DNA of 64,000 nt, from assembly GCA_029721435.1 (NCBI GenBank), contig CM056578.1, forward strand, positions 13,578,313-13,642,312. Reading direction: 5' to 3'. The notes under the pieces are model-generated. The model was not told the DNA's origin. It made no database searches and saw nothing but the letters and a program-made list of their open reading frames with translations. This stretch comes from Gymnothorax reevesii. Taxonomy: Eukaryota; Chordata; Actinopteri; Anguilliformes; Muraenidae. Within the stretch, counting starts at the first letter, position 1; the number at the start of each line of letters is the position of its first letter. Below, in pieces: positions 11,010 through 23,600 of the stretch. A program made the position numbers and the translations under genes.

Positions 11010-11551
11010 AGGTCACGCCAATGCACTCTCCAAAAAAAAGAAGAGGAAGAAGAAAGTGAGCGTACGTTACGTGGTCAGCACATCAATACCCAGCAATGTC
11101 AAGAGATCTATCAAAAAAATAAACAAGATGTCCACTTTAATATTCCCAAGCAAGGCCCAAAGGAACTTTTGTTGCCGAAAAAGAAAAGGGACTTAAGCCA
11201 GCAGACTGCTCTCAAGAGAGGGCCACACATATCCTCCCTGAAACACTCACACACACATGCGCGCACACAAACACACTTCCACAGTGAGTAAAGGCTTGCT
11301 TTGCCAAGGATCTTTTTGTGGAACTTGTAATAAATAAAACTGCTTTGAGCATAGTCAATGGGGTGTATAGGAACAATATCCCTTAAATTACTGCCTTCAA
11401 TGGCAGACATGACGTTACCATAATGACGACGTAAGGGCAGGAATTTGTGCATTCGGAGATTGTGGTGCTAATCGCAGAGTCCTGGGCTTTTTGGAATTTA
11501 TGCCGGCTGATTCTCTTCCAGCACCTCATTGGAAGTGAATGCTTCATTTGA

Positions 11552-11553
11552 CA

Positions 11554-11586
<33 letters not shown>

Positions 11587-11617
11587 TTCCCTCCCTCTCT
11601 CTCTCTCTCCCTCTCTG
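11552..11617. repeat. (CT)n microsatellite
   Basis: About 65 bp of CT repeats with CCC interruptions. Confidence 0.95.
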
Positions 11618-12091
11618 TACCCTTCTCCATTTCTCACATAGCTGAGCCTTTAGTCTTAATTAATTCGAGGACATAATGCCTTGCTAATAGGCTCCTATAC
11701 GAAAAAGAAAAAAAAAGACAAAGCAGCATTCTGTGGAGGCTGTGAGCACGAGGTGACCTTTCCTTTGATCGGGAAACTTTCCAAACCATCCTCCACACCT
11801 TCTACACCTTCCCTCTCTCCTCAGAGGAAAGCAGGAGACAAAGATATGCAAACGGTTCATTTTGCCAAATTGCACAAATTGAAAAAAAAAAAATCACTGG
11901 CATTGTATGCGTGGAGTTGTAGATGTCAAAAAAATGCAAAAACCTATGGAGCGCCGTTTGTAAAATAGGGTTTGTTGTTTTATACAGTACAGTTCTTGCA
12001 CATTTAGCGTCAAAAACCGAGTAAAAAGATTGTTGCCATTTTAAACCGTATCTTTTTCACACTTTTGTAGAAGGAAAAACAGGACATTAAA
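11618..12091. other. Intergenic, nothing recognised
   Basis: AT-rich sequence with A-runs. No coding potential or repeat family is recognised. Confidence 0.6.
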
Positions 12092-12420
12092 GGGGACCTA
12101 TTTTGCCATATTTACGAGGTCATATTTTCATCCTGGAGTTCTCCTGATCGTTCTAAGTCCAAAACAGGGTCCTTATTTAGTTCATCCTGCCATCCTCAAA
12201 AAACCCCATTTGTAGTCCATAGTAGTCTCTACCTGAAACGCCTCATTGGGGTGTCTCTTCCGCTATGGCCCCCACTCCCCGTGTGCCCACTTTCTTCTGA
12301 CTGGCCAGCTCTGTGGAGAGCGGAGTTGGGCGGGACGAGGCAGCAGAACGCAGTTTTCCGCAGTCTCCCCAGAGTGAAACGTGAGACATGGCTGCCATCT
12401 GATAAAGAATCAGCAGCGAA
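12088..12420 (+). mobile_element. Kolobok-like element end (fragment)
   Basis: The sequence attaaaggggacctattttgcc near 12088-12109 has the TTAA target followed by AGGGG, as is usual at one end of Kolobok-type elements in fish. No matching inverted right end was found, so this is probably a truncated copy. Its right boundary is a guess. Confidence 0.4.
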
Positions 12421-13019
12421 ATTCCAAAATCTAAGGCTATACTTGAATATAAATCTATTGAAATGAACTTGTTCTAATAAACAGCGGTGAAAGTGGAGGA
12501 CGCAGTGCGAAAGTCTGGCAGCTCAAGTTCGAACTTGCTATCGGCTACAGTTTGCTATGGCAACAGTGGTGAGTACAGCGGTTTTACTGCTCTGTAGCTT
12601 GGATGCAGGGAAAGCTAGAATCCACTCCATACAGACACATTTGTAGTACAGGTTGACATACCCAGGTGTAGACCGGAGACCGTCGAAGTCCGGTGGGTCT
12701 GAGTTTAGATGGAAACATGGACAGTGAGGAGCAACTAAAAGTAGACCAACAGGTTATGGACTGCTTCTGTGTGTATTATGACCTGTTGGTTCGTGTGCAT
12801 AACTGTGGTGTGTCGTAAGCGTGGAATAACGAACAGCTTCTGTGCTGGTACATGACAGAGGGGCAAAAGCTCCAGGCTAAACTGCCTTTTTTCGGAAATT
12901 GCCCGTGGTAATGGTTTACTCATTGCATCGGAATGACCAGCATTTCCTCGCAAAGAATGGACGCGTTATGGATAGTGCACGAGAGCTGAGCTCCGGTTAT
13001 GTCATGAACATAATACAGG

Positions 13020-13580
13020 TTTTACAGACCGTAAGTTCCGTTCGCGTGAACCGTTGCTTATGTGGAGCTAGCGAATCAATAACTTTTACAGGTAAGAATT
13101 TAATATTCAATTGCCGATTTCATATTCAATCGACGGCAGTGCAGAGAAATTGTTTGTTATACCGGACACATTATAGCCTGTGCGCTTCCCTATTGCTTTC
13201 ACCGGCAGCATCTGAGAGTTTGCCCAGGTATAGGAGGAGTATCAGGCCGACACCGGTCATGGGTAAGTAAAGCGATCATTTAACAAGCACCCAAAAACGT
13301 ACCCCAAGCTTTGCAAAACCTATGTCTGGTCTAACTGCACCTCTCCAGTTGGCTTCAACTGCAGTGGCTACAATCAGGCGACGTTATGATGAAACTGTCA
13401 AATTGATGCTTACCGAAGCAACACAAGCATTACCAATCAGAATTACTGCATATAAGTTAACCAGGAGCATTTTTAATTTGCAGAGCATGCAAACTAACAT
13501 GCAGTAGCTGAGAAGCGATCATGACTTTGAATGTAATCTGTCATGCGAAAAATTTATTTCGCGTCCAGTGTGAAAGCTAT
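13020..13580 (+). repeat. Tandem unit A (diverged repeat)
   Basis: This stretch is repeated with substitutions and indels at 15500-15998. Shared landmarks in order are: ttgcttatgtg.agctagc, gtgcagagaaat, ataccgga/ataccaga, the ccggtcat block, cgttatgatgaaactg, and agcatgcaaactaacatgca. It contains no long ORF. Confidence 0.75.
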
Positions 13581-13584
13581 TTAA

Positions 13585-15461
13585 GAGCCAGATTCTGTAA
13601 GATTCACCCAATAGTTAGAAGGGGGTGATACATCACCATTAAGTTTGACAAAGAAACTTTTTTTCTTGGTAGATACATCCTACAAACTGACAAAAATTTA
13701 GTTTTTTTTATCCGAAAGACCCCTCCAGGTGAAAAATCCAGCCCTTTTTTAGGGTAGGGGTCCGAAGGGCCTAAATGGGGCCAAAGTCAAAAATAGGACT
13801 TTGTCCTCTGAATATCTTTGTGCGCCCTCAAAAAGCCTCCTTCATCTTATGGTATTTTGATACAGGGGCAGAGTAGTTCCAAATAACATTAGAATTTTCG
13901 AGGCTAATTGAGGGCACCACCTTTGGCATTTTTGACCATGTTTGAGGCCCTCCCAGTTCCTGTGCCCTCAAAAAACCTTGCTGGTTTATGTTTATTTAGA
14001 CATATAGGGGACTTCTAGTTTTAAAAATAACGTTGACAGCGAGGCTTAATGAGGGCGCTTGCGTATAGAGGGAGCTTTTTGCAGCATGAAACACCATTTA
14101 GGGCAATGTTCGTTGGGCCATACCTCGGTGCGCCCTCTATGGATTTTTTTGGAACTTGTTTAATTATGTTATTATGTTATTATGTAATATGCATGATATG
14201 AACATCTACGAGGGTTTTTGCCTCATTAACCCTATATGGGCAGAAACATGCTCACCAGATCATGACTCAATGAGAGACAAAGATCGCTTCTTGTTCACAC
14301 CAATAGGTGGCAACAACCTCGGAGCAAAAAACATCATAACAATAATTGAACCAAAACAATTAATTGCAAGTGAAATGTATCCAAACTTGAGCAAAAACAA
14401 ACAATGAACAATGCACCCTGACCCTGGAGGTGCTAAAAAGATGCCTGGTTGGCTAGCAACTATATGTATAAGTGATGGGCGGGCATGCCTAGAGTGGACA
14501 TGGTGGTCAAAGGTTTTGTCACTATGACTTCATGTGTAGTTCCATAATAGCTCCATGGTAGTTCATTCACCAACCAAAAATAAGAACAGGATAAATTCAG
14601 AAAACCACAGAACAAGAATGAGCAGGATGAAGTCAGAAAACAAGAGTCCTAAAGTAACTGAAGGGAATACTTGCCCAAAAGGTTCAAACACAACAGATGG
14701 ATTATTTGGCAATTTTAGACTTATGAAAATCTCACATTCCAAAAAATTGATTGACATACTTGTCCAAATGAAATAGATAGTGCTTCGCAACTTCTGAAAA
14801 TATGGCAACACAGTCAGAAAATAACTGAAAAGTTATAAAATAAAGTGGCAATTGGGTGTGCATGTTTTTGCCCATATAGGGTTAATCAGGCAAAAAGTGG
14901 AACATAATAAAATAAGATTCATAAAATTCCATAGAGGGCGCACCGAGGTATGGCCCGACAAACATTGCCCTAAATGGTGTTCCATGCTGCAAAAAGCGCC
15001 CTCTATACGCAAGCGCCCTCATTAATCCTCGCTATTAACATTATTTTTAAAACAAGAAGTCCCCTATATGTCAAAATAAACATAAACCAGGAAGGTCTTT
15101 TGAGGGCGCAGGAACTAGGAGGGCCTCAATCATGGTCTAAAATGCCAAAAATTGGGATTAGTGGCGCCCTCAATTAGCCTTGAAAATTCTAACACTATTT
15201 GGAACTACTCTGTCCTCATATAAAAATACCATAAGATGAAGGAGATTTTCAGGGGACATAGTCCAATTTTTGACTTTGGCCCCATTTAGGCCCTTCGATC
15301 CCTATCCTAAAAGGGGCTGGATTTTTCAACCGGAGTGGTCTTTCGGATAAAAAACTTGATTTTTGTCAGTTTGTAGGATACATCTACCCACTAAAAAAGT
15401 TTCATTGTAAAACTGAACAGTGATGTATCATCACTTGGGTGAATCTCACAGAATCTGGCCA
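13585..15461. mobile_element. Foldback DNA element flanked by TTAA
   Basis: The element has long terminal inverted repeats. The left arm 13585-14252 (about 668 bp) matches the right arm 14860-15461 (about 602 bp) in inverted orientation. Termini are gagccagattctgtaag on the left and, read inward from the right, tggccagattctgtgag. TTAA occurs exactly outside both ends (13581-13584 and 15462-15465), as expected for Kolobok- or piggyBac-type insertion. The 607-bp centre has only short ORFs (for example 14555-14776) without recognised motifs, so it is non-autonomous. It is inserted between diverged tandem units. Confidence 0.85.
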
Positions 15462-15499
15462 TTAACGTGCCCATAACACGTGTATTTGCGTCTTTGCAT

Positions 15500-15998
15500 T
15501 GACTTTGAATGTCGGCTAGTCTGTCGGACAAGTTGCTTATGTGAAGCTAGCAAATCGATCACTTCTAGAGGAAAGAATTTTCTAATTAATTTCTGCCCTT
15601 TTCGGCTTTTTATTAGCCACAACAATTTCTAAAGGGGGATGAAATTTTTTTCAAGGTAGTGCAGAGAAATCAATTTTTATACCAGACACGGTAGAGCTTC
15701 TGCGTTTTCCTTTCACGGTAGCACCAGATAGCTAGACCAGACATTTTTCAAGTATCCGGCTGATCCCGGTCATAGATAAGTGAAGCGATTACTAACTGTA
15801 GTGGCTACAATCGGGCAACGTTATGATGAAACTGCCACATTGATGCTTAGCGAAGTAGCACAAGCATACCGATCAGAATTACTGCATATAAGTTAACCAG
15901 GAGCATTTATAATTAGCAGAGCATGCAAACTAACATGCAGTAGCTGGTAACCGAGTATTCATAACAACCAGAGACAAACCATTGCAATACAAGTTTTA
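15500..15998 (+). repeat. Tandem unit B (diverged repeat)
   Basis: Direct-repeat partner of 13020-13580. At 15999 the phrase ttttacagacagcaagttc restarts the unit, matching ttttacagaccgtaagttc at 13019, so the array appears to be tandem with a third, partial unit following. Confidence 0.7.
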
Positions 15999-16009
15999 CA
16001 GACAGCAAG

Positions 16010-17447
16010 TTCTGTGACCGTGGATAGTTGTACCAAGCATCCAAATGACAAACTAATATTAAATGTTATGGCCCCGATTTGTTATGACATATAAGACAGC
16101 AAGGGATGACAGACAAAATTTTAAAACTTAAACAGATTTAATTATTAAAAGAAAAACTGACAACTAACCTACAATTTATACTACTGACCAAGATTGACAT
16201 ATACAAGAAAAGAAATATTTACAGTCCCTTGAGATGGGGTTGCTTGGTGATGTCCTGGGAAAGGAAAATGTTCCAACACAGGCAAAAATCCACAAAAAAA
16301 AAACTTCAGAAAAACTTCAACCTTGCAATTTCTCCTACTCCTTTACTATCTCAATTTTTCTCCTAATATACTCTTTTGCAGCCCCCTCCCACCTTTTAGA
16401 CTTTTTTTTTATTCTCTGGGACTTTCCTTTTCAGACATGCCCAGGACATGCCCCAGACTGGGCTTCACAAAAAAAAAGGTCAATACTGCCATCTATTGGC
16501 ATTTTTTTTCTATTGGCTAAAACAGTGAATAACAATTATTTTGCTCCTTAACTAGCGTTAGATGAGCAAGTAGTCGTGAATTAGCGATGTAGCTAGGGCC
16601 TTTACGCATTGACTAGACTGATTCGCGCATTTGCTAGCTATTGAGTTTTTATGCCAACAAACTTTGGCCAAAGATGCTTGGCTATCAACATAAATTGGCA
16701 CTGGATACAACACTTGATATCTAGCTAGGTAGGCATAACTCAGTGGACCTAAAAATATCTGATTAATCAACACAGTCTCACCAGGCAAAGCCAATAAATA
16801 TGGCAAGGTGCTGGATAATTTCTCACACTTAATGAACTCATTCTGATCAGGGGGATCATGGGACATGTGGTTTTCTAGACTACAAAGAGAATTAGCATGG
16901 TAGCGTATAACTGGATAGCTGAAACCAGAACAACTCTGTTTCTGTCCGTCTTACAGATCTGGTAGGGCCCTATCTTTTACTCAGTACAGCTGTCCAGCAA
17001 TCTTTGTTTCAGGAAACAGGCCCCAGTGTGCATTCCTGCCTCTCACTCAATGCATACTGGGTTAGCAGAGTCCTATCACATTCATGCACAAACACATTCA
17101 TGCATTTCACTCTGATTAATAAGCAGTAAAGACAATAGATGGATGGATGATATGTAATTTATTATTCACAACATAACAAAACATATCTATACTCATACTT
17201 GGTCTGCTTTCCACACAAAAGTCAAAGTAAGTGCTTTATGTAGCACATGCCATATGGTTACGGTCATTGAGGGGGAAACAGTTTTTCCAGAGGCTGGCAA
17301 TCAACTGCAGATGAATGTGTCCCATCCATTATTTCACTTAATATTAATGTAGTTGGACATAATTGCATGACTGGATGATCAGATCTGCATCACAGTCTTT
17401 TACTAACAAACCTCACTATGGCTACATGTTTGTGCAAGCATACATAG

Positions 17448-17484
<37 letters not shown>

Positions 17485-18313
17485 GCAGAGAGTGGAAACT
17501 CCTGATGACAGAAATTATAAGTCCAGCCACGTGCTTCTGCCACTCATTACCTCAGTATGCTGATGTTGTTAATTCAGCCTCCCGGCTGTAGAATTGGAGA
17601 TTGGAACAAAATACCAGGAGGCATTTTTTCCTGCTGGACCTGTATTTCCCACTCTAACACACAAACACACACTCTGTTTTAAGTCCTCACCACAATCTGC
17701 CAGGAGTGAATAATGTCGCTCTAACCGCCTCAAAGTTGAACAGATTGTGAACCAGAAAAAGTCAAAATTAAAAAGCACAACCATTACACCCCAGTTCTGA
17801 TATCCAAACAAAATGCTGTTTGTAATGAAATCACACGCATTTGCAGAGATAAATTATACATGACACAATAAATGTATGAACATAACAGGAAATGGTGTGG
17901 AGTTTGTATAAGCCGGGTGCGTTTCTCCTTTGTCTGCTCCAACGATATCAGTCTGTTCCACGTCCTCGCCCTCCCTCCGGGGCGTATAAATACCAGTATC
18001 CCAGGGTTCCCTTATGCTAGGCCTTTGAAACCAGCATTTGTGTGCAAGGCCAAAACAAACATGCCTTGTTTTGCCAACTAAACGAAAAAAAAGAATCAAG
18101 ATTCTCATCTGAAATCTGGATAAGATGGAACCCAGCTGATGTGCCGATGCCATTCTACAGAAGCTCTGCTTTTTTGTAGCAACGCCTTAGAACTCACCAT
18201 TCATTCCCTTCCCAGAGGCAATGCATTGGCAAAGCTGTAAGCAGGCTTATTCATAAGCTTCTCTCAATACCGGGTGCAGCTGGAGGCTACTGTGGGGAAG
18301 AACATAAATGTTA
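16010..18313. other. Intergenic, mostly unrecognised
   Basis: No exon is supported. A minus-strand 102-codon ORF at 16558-16866 has no recognised motif. A (CA)n tract lies at 17449-17480. Confidence 0.6.
17449..17480. repeat. (CA)n microsatellite
   Basis: CA dinucleotide run of about 30 bp. Confidence 0.97.
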
Positions 18314-18326
18314 CGCCCCCTAGTGG
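18314..18326 (-). promoter_or_regulatory. CTCF-like motif
   Basis: Minus-strand CCACTAGGGGGCG fits the core CTCF consensus. It lies in the intergenic space just beyond the putative shroom1 3' end, a plausible place for a boundary between the convergent sowaha and shroom1. Such motifs also occur within dispersed repeats, so binding is only a possibility. Confidence 0.35.
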
Positions 18327-18841
18327 TGGCTCTCAAAATGAGCTCATCTGGCATATCTACAGAATATACAATATGTAGCCAAAAGTGTCTGGACATGTTA
18401 CAGAAACCTCACTGACATGCTTAGAAAATAGATATTTTTAATTCGTGAACATCTGCAATTGTAATTGAATTTCAAGTAAAATTGATCAGTATGAGCTCAT
18501 AAGACATTTAGCTCTCAATTGAACTATTTTCATTCGATTCCACCCAATGGCTTGGAAGTTGTTGCCCTTCCTGACTGTACTCTTTCACAGTTCCAGGTAG
18601 TTTCAATGGGGGCTTCAGTAAGTGAGGAGGAAGGGGTGTACAAAATCCTGACGGTAAAATACATTTGACTTGCAATAGTCTGAAATGGAAGCTAAATGTC
18701 TGTCCTATCAGGCTAAATTGATCAATTAATTTCAAACTCAATAAAAATCTAAGATATTTAGAATTTAAAATTTTCCATTTTCTATGAATGTCGATGAGGT
18801 CTACTATAGAGTGCATTTGGTACCTAAAAATACAAATCCCC

Positions 18842-20364
18842 TTTATTTTCCCATTTGTTAAATAATAAAGCGCTCCATGGGGGAGATTTATTATGATAAA
18901 GACAAAGTGGGCTTTTCAATGACACACGTCAACGGCTTGTGCAATAGGCATTCTTAGTGCACTAAAAGATCACAGTAAATGCATTCAACAGGAAAGGACA
19001 TAAGGAATCACGATAGCGGTTTGCTAATGAATTGTGCCAGTCAACTTTAAACCAAGACCGAACAGTGCAGAGTAACAGTTCATTAATTAAAACAAAGGCA
19101 TTATGTTTTCTAATGCAAGCAAACCACTGTGAAAAACACAATTGCTACTTCTTAATGACACGTATTTATGTGTAATGCACATTCTTTGAGTTTTTTTGAA
19201 GCAAGCAAATAAGACTGCTTCACGTCAACCATTTTAAAAAGATGAGTCACGATCTGAAAGTAAACATAAACCGTAATAACAGAACCGCTACCCCAAAATC
19301 AAACAAGGAACTACAGTCTGAAAGTCTACTGTGTATAAATAGTACCTTTTTGTAAAAGGTTTTCTTTTGTGAGGCTTAGCAGACCAAAGTAAAGAATTCC
19401 CAAACTGAGATTTCAACAGGAAATGGGAGAAAACCATAAAAATTAGCGGCATTTAAAACACAGATCTTGACGCAGTTTCAGAAGTGTTAAGGCACCTAGT
19501 TTTCTATAAAACTGCATCGAACATTTGTTTTCTAACAAGCAAAAAGAGCCCAGCTCAGCTTTGGACTTGACTGTCCACTTTCAGCAAATGAAACGCAATG
19601 TTTTTTTTTTTTTTTTTTAAAGTAGGACGGCTACATAATGAAAAATTTAGAAACAAACAAAAATTGTCATTACCATTCATGATGTCCAGACATCTTTTAT
19701 CTATGTTTTGCAACCAATACAAAACCCCATAATGTGTATTTTCAAAAAATACTTAAAAAAAAGTTTAGAATAAATAAAGTAAGTTTTGATTTAAAGCAAA
19801 CATTTTTAACAAGATACAGAAATGTTTGCTCAGGTCAAATGTGAAAAGTGCTTGAATATTTGTCGAGTTTTTTTGGCTTTAGTTAAAAGTGCCAACTTCG
19901 CTAATTAATAGAAATATATTATATTGATGTTTCCTTATTTTCCTTCAATTTTACCTTGAAAATCACCGCACCATGGCATCGTCTCCAAAAAGTTTCATTT
20001 TATAGTCTATAAATGCAAGTATGAGGAACAGTTTAAGATGTGAAATGTTATCAAAGTGATGAAAAACAGCGGTGGAAAACAATGATCCCAGCCAAAGGTC
20101 TGTCACTCGGACTCTTTTCCGCTGAATGAAAGCACCAGTGACACATGCAGGTTTTAACAAAATTCTGGGGAGGACCTTCCATTTCTGAAGTGGGATTTTC
20201 CACCTGCGTATAAGATATGGATTGTTTTCTTGGAGCTGGCTAAACGGGGCATGCATGATGTCTTTGAAGGCATTGTGACATCACCACCAGGAGAGATTAG
20301 GCTTTGGGTGGTAGATGAGTGGGACGGTGTGGGTGTGGCTGGGAGATGGGCGGAGTTTGGACAT
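18842..20364 (-). other. shroom1: Putative shroom1 3' UTR
   Basis: Downstream of the shroom1 stop codon on the minus strand the sequence is AT-rich and lacks obvious transposons. The first canonical AATAAA hexamers on this strand are at 18892-18887 and 18847-18842, which would give a 3' UTR of about 1.5 kb. The upstream edge is certain (stop at 20365-20367); the polyadenylation site is inferred. Confidence 0.45.
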
Positions 20365-20619
20365 TCAGGGCGGGATGCTATTGAGCAGTGACTCCAGTTG
20401 TTCCTCCCACAGCCGCTGCCTCTCCTCCAGATCTTTCTGCCGGATTAGGATGGCGGCCTTGGACTGGATGAAATGACGGTATTCCCGCAGCTGATCCGGA
20501 CTCAGGTACTTGGACAGGATGTCAGATACCACGCGCTCCCGGCGGTCCAGATTGTCCTTCAGGTCTTTGGCATCATCTCTCTGTTTGCACAGGAGAGCAT
20601 GTCTGCTGTCCAGAGATTT
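20365..20619 (-). CDS. shroom1: shroom1 coding exon 7 (last)
   Basis: The acceptor 'actcctgcag' precedes AAATCTCTGG at 20619. Phase 0; 84 codons then TGA at 20367-20365. It encodes the end of ASD2 ([18 protein letters not shown] ... [18 protein letters not shown]), ending SLLNSIPP. Confidence 0.93.
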   Translation of the reverse strand, partial: KSLDSRHALLCKQRDDAKDLKDNLDRRERVVSDILSKYLSPDQLREYRHFIQSKAAILIRQKDLEERQRLWEEQLESLLNSIPP

Positions 20620-23600
20620 CTGCAGGAGTTAGAGTGAGTACAAATTAATGCACAAAACTTAATTTGGTTATGTTATTTTGATTAAATAAAGGAACTATTA
20701 AAAAAGACAAGCTGAGCTAGGCTGAGTAATCAGTTCTAGTCATCATTTTTGCATACATTCCAATAATGTGGTTCATATGTATTTCAACAATTTGTAAGAG
20801 CTGCTAGTTGTCCTAGACAAGACTCACTGGCAGTCTGAACTTTAAAGGTTTTTGAATGCAAATGAGGTAAATCAAGAAAGCATTAAAATGCTGTAGTGCT
20901 GTCGTAGTACTTGAGCAAAAATTTTCAATAAGGGTCGCCCTCCAGGTAAAGCCTTACTGAGTACTTAGTTGCAACCGCTATTGCAATAACGGTCACTATT
21001 GTAATGTTATTACAATAGTGAGTGCGAATGCATGGTAAACCCAACCACGATTGTAATAAATTATTACAATAGCGGGCAGAAATATTCAGCAAAATCAACC
21101 ACTATTGTAATAAATGACAACTGTAATAATTTATTACAATAGTGGTTGATTTTGCTGAATATTTCCGCCCGCTAGTGGTTGGGTTTACCATGCATTCGCA
21201 CCCGCTATTGTAGTAATATTACAATAGTGACCGTTATTACCATAGCGGTGGCAACAGTGATTTTAAAGGGGCAATAAGCGGAATTGCATCATGTCTAAAT
21301 TAAAGGAATTAAAAATCGATGTGTGAAGAACGAGATGCGTAATTTCATCTGGAGTATAGCAGGACGTCACACACCCGCTCTCTGTGTTGATCTCCAGCCC
21401 TTTGTTTACAAGCCCGGTCCGGCTGCGCGTTCTTGTACGTTCATGTGAATGGCCGCCTCCTCCTTCCCGAGAATGCATTAATGCAGTCAGTCAGCAGTGG
21501 CAGCGCATATTTTTTTTAAAAAGCGAAATGACGGAGAATGGAACGAAATGTTCACCTGAAGACGAGCAGGATCCGAAATTACATCTAAAGAAACAACGGT
21601 CGTTGGCGAAGAAGTAGTCGGATAAACACAGGGACAGAACCCGGATTAATACTGGCCTTGCATTTTCAAGGTGGAGAGTACTGTGAGAGCTAACGGGGCT
21701 ACAATTTGACTTGGAGCTAAGGTTAGCTCTTTGTCTCCTGGACAGGTAAGTAACAACGTAAAGTCAAATGCCGGCTTTGATTTGTGTTTCAGTAACGTTA
21801 GGCAGATGTCGGCATGTCGATTTAATTAAATTTAATATTACAATCGTAGTATGGACTCATGTCCGGAGCTTGAGTTGTTAGCGGCTTGATCCCAGCAATG
21901 GGCCAGGCGTTACGGTTGTGTTAGGTGAGTAGCCCGGCGGCCAGATAACATTTGCAATTACCGCAAATCTGCAGTTTCGTGAGCATTTCAGGTTTGATGT
22001 ACTAAGTCATTAAGCTGCGGAAATTTAAACTGGCCCGTCATTCTGCCGAATAGCAGAGGGAGAGGGAGGAGCGGCTCACGACTCACTTTGTTTCAGTCTG
22101 CAGGCAGTGCACAACAACAAACCTAGCGGTGAAACGATTTTGCTTTTTGCCCCTTTAAAGAGACCTTCTCAATAGGTGAAGTGAAGCACTGTAGAGTACT
22201 AGACTTTGCCACCAGGGGACACTGCAAACACATGAAACACAGAATCTGTTCTGCTGACAAAGCCAATAAAGTGCTAATATTGCAAGGAATATGATACCCA
22301 AAACTGTATATTTATAGATCCGAGTGGCATAAATAACACTCACTCTCAATTAAGACAAGATACTGCAACTCCATTGCTTTTGTGTGACCGGCACAAATTC
22401 TTTGATGACAGGCAGAAAATTATGCTGAATAAAGCATTACAGGATAGCACACTAAAAATGAATCACACTGGAGGGCTTATCAGGCACTTTTCTTTGCTCT
22501 TATGAGAGTTGAGATTTACCCAGAATCCTCAGGGCTGAATGCTCAACCACAATAAAGTGGTGCAGCGACTGGGGCCTGGAGTGAGGTCCTTAACCCCATA
22601 TTCCTCTAGCGAAAATTGGCCCCTACTTTGACTTAATAATTGCAAGAAAGGACCATTGGCCTCCACTGTATCTGTTAGCCCAGGAAAGGGGGTGAGTTTG
22701 AAATCCACCAGTTTGACTCCTCTTTTCTATTTCAGAAACTGAAACGCAGGTGCATCACAAACAGACCTGCTCTGCATGGTCCACACCTACCAGCTCTGTC
22801 CCTGTGTCCTTCTCTCCCAGTAATGTCTTTTTTGCATTTACCTCAATTCACAGGCCAATCAAAGAAGAGCACATGATAAAAGAGAGATGGCCATTCAAAA
22901 CAGCCAGTTCCTCATGGGGGAAAAAACGAAAGGATGTCAATAGCCCATTTTGGATTTTTATGCTTTTTTTTTTTTTTTTGCTAAAAATTTTACAAGCTTT
23001 TCTTTTGGGAGTCCAAAAATATAGAAACTTAATAAAACCGCATAATATGTGAATGTGCATCACTATCCAAATGCTTATAGCTTTCACTGTAATGACATAT
23101 AATAACCAAAATATGGTGAAATATACAGACTGTGACGTAATGATGCAATTTACTGTAATGTAACGTAATAGCTAGGTGCTATGCAGTGTATTGTAATGAG
23201 TAATGTGCTGAGATACAATGGAATGTAATGTTGTGAAATGTAAGATCAATTCTGTAATGTTCTGAGTGTAATGTGAAATAATAACTGTATTATAATGTAT
23301 TCTAATGACTGTAGCATAATTCAATGTAAAAGCGAAAATACTGTAAAATTACTACCGTAAAATAATGTATTGTAAATTAATAACCAATGTGCAGCAATGT
23401 AATGAAATGTAATATAGTGTATTGTAATGCAATGACGAACGTAATAACTGTGACATGGTGATCTACTGTAATGGAAGGCCACTGACCCTCTCCTCCACGT
23501 CTGTGTTTTGGTCCACAGTGCTGAGGGCATTTTGGACACGGGCGAGCCGGGCCGAGAGGCAGAGCAGCAGATTGACCACGCGCTCCAGGTCCCCGATGAA

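Larger units (their letters stand above)
20620..23486 (-). other. shroom1 intron between coding exons 6 and 7
   Basis: The donor is GTCAGT (23486-23481) and the acceptor CAG ends at 20620. It holds the palindrome at 20968-21255, the TTAA-flanked element at 21267-22154, unrecognised sequence to about 23080, and the TGTAATG-rich tract near exon 6. Confidence 0.85.

Noticed and set aside
16558..16866. 102-codon minus-strand ORF
   Set aside because: No motif, no neighbouring exon or signal, in repeat-rich intergenic DNA.
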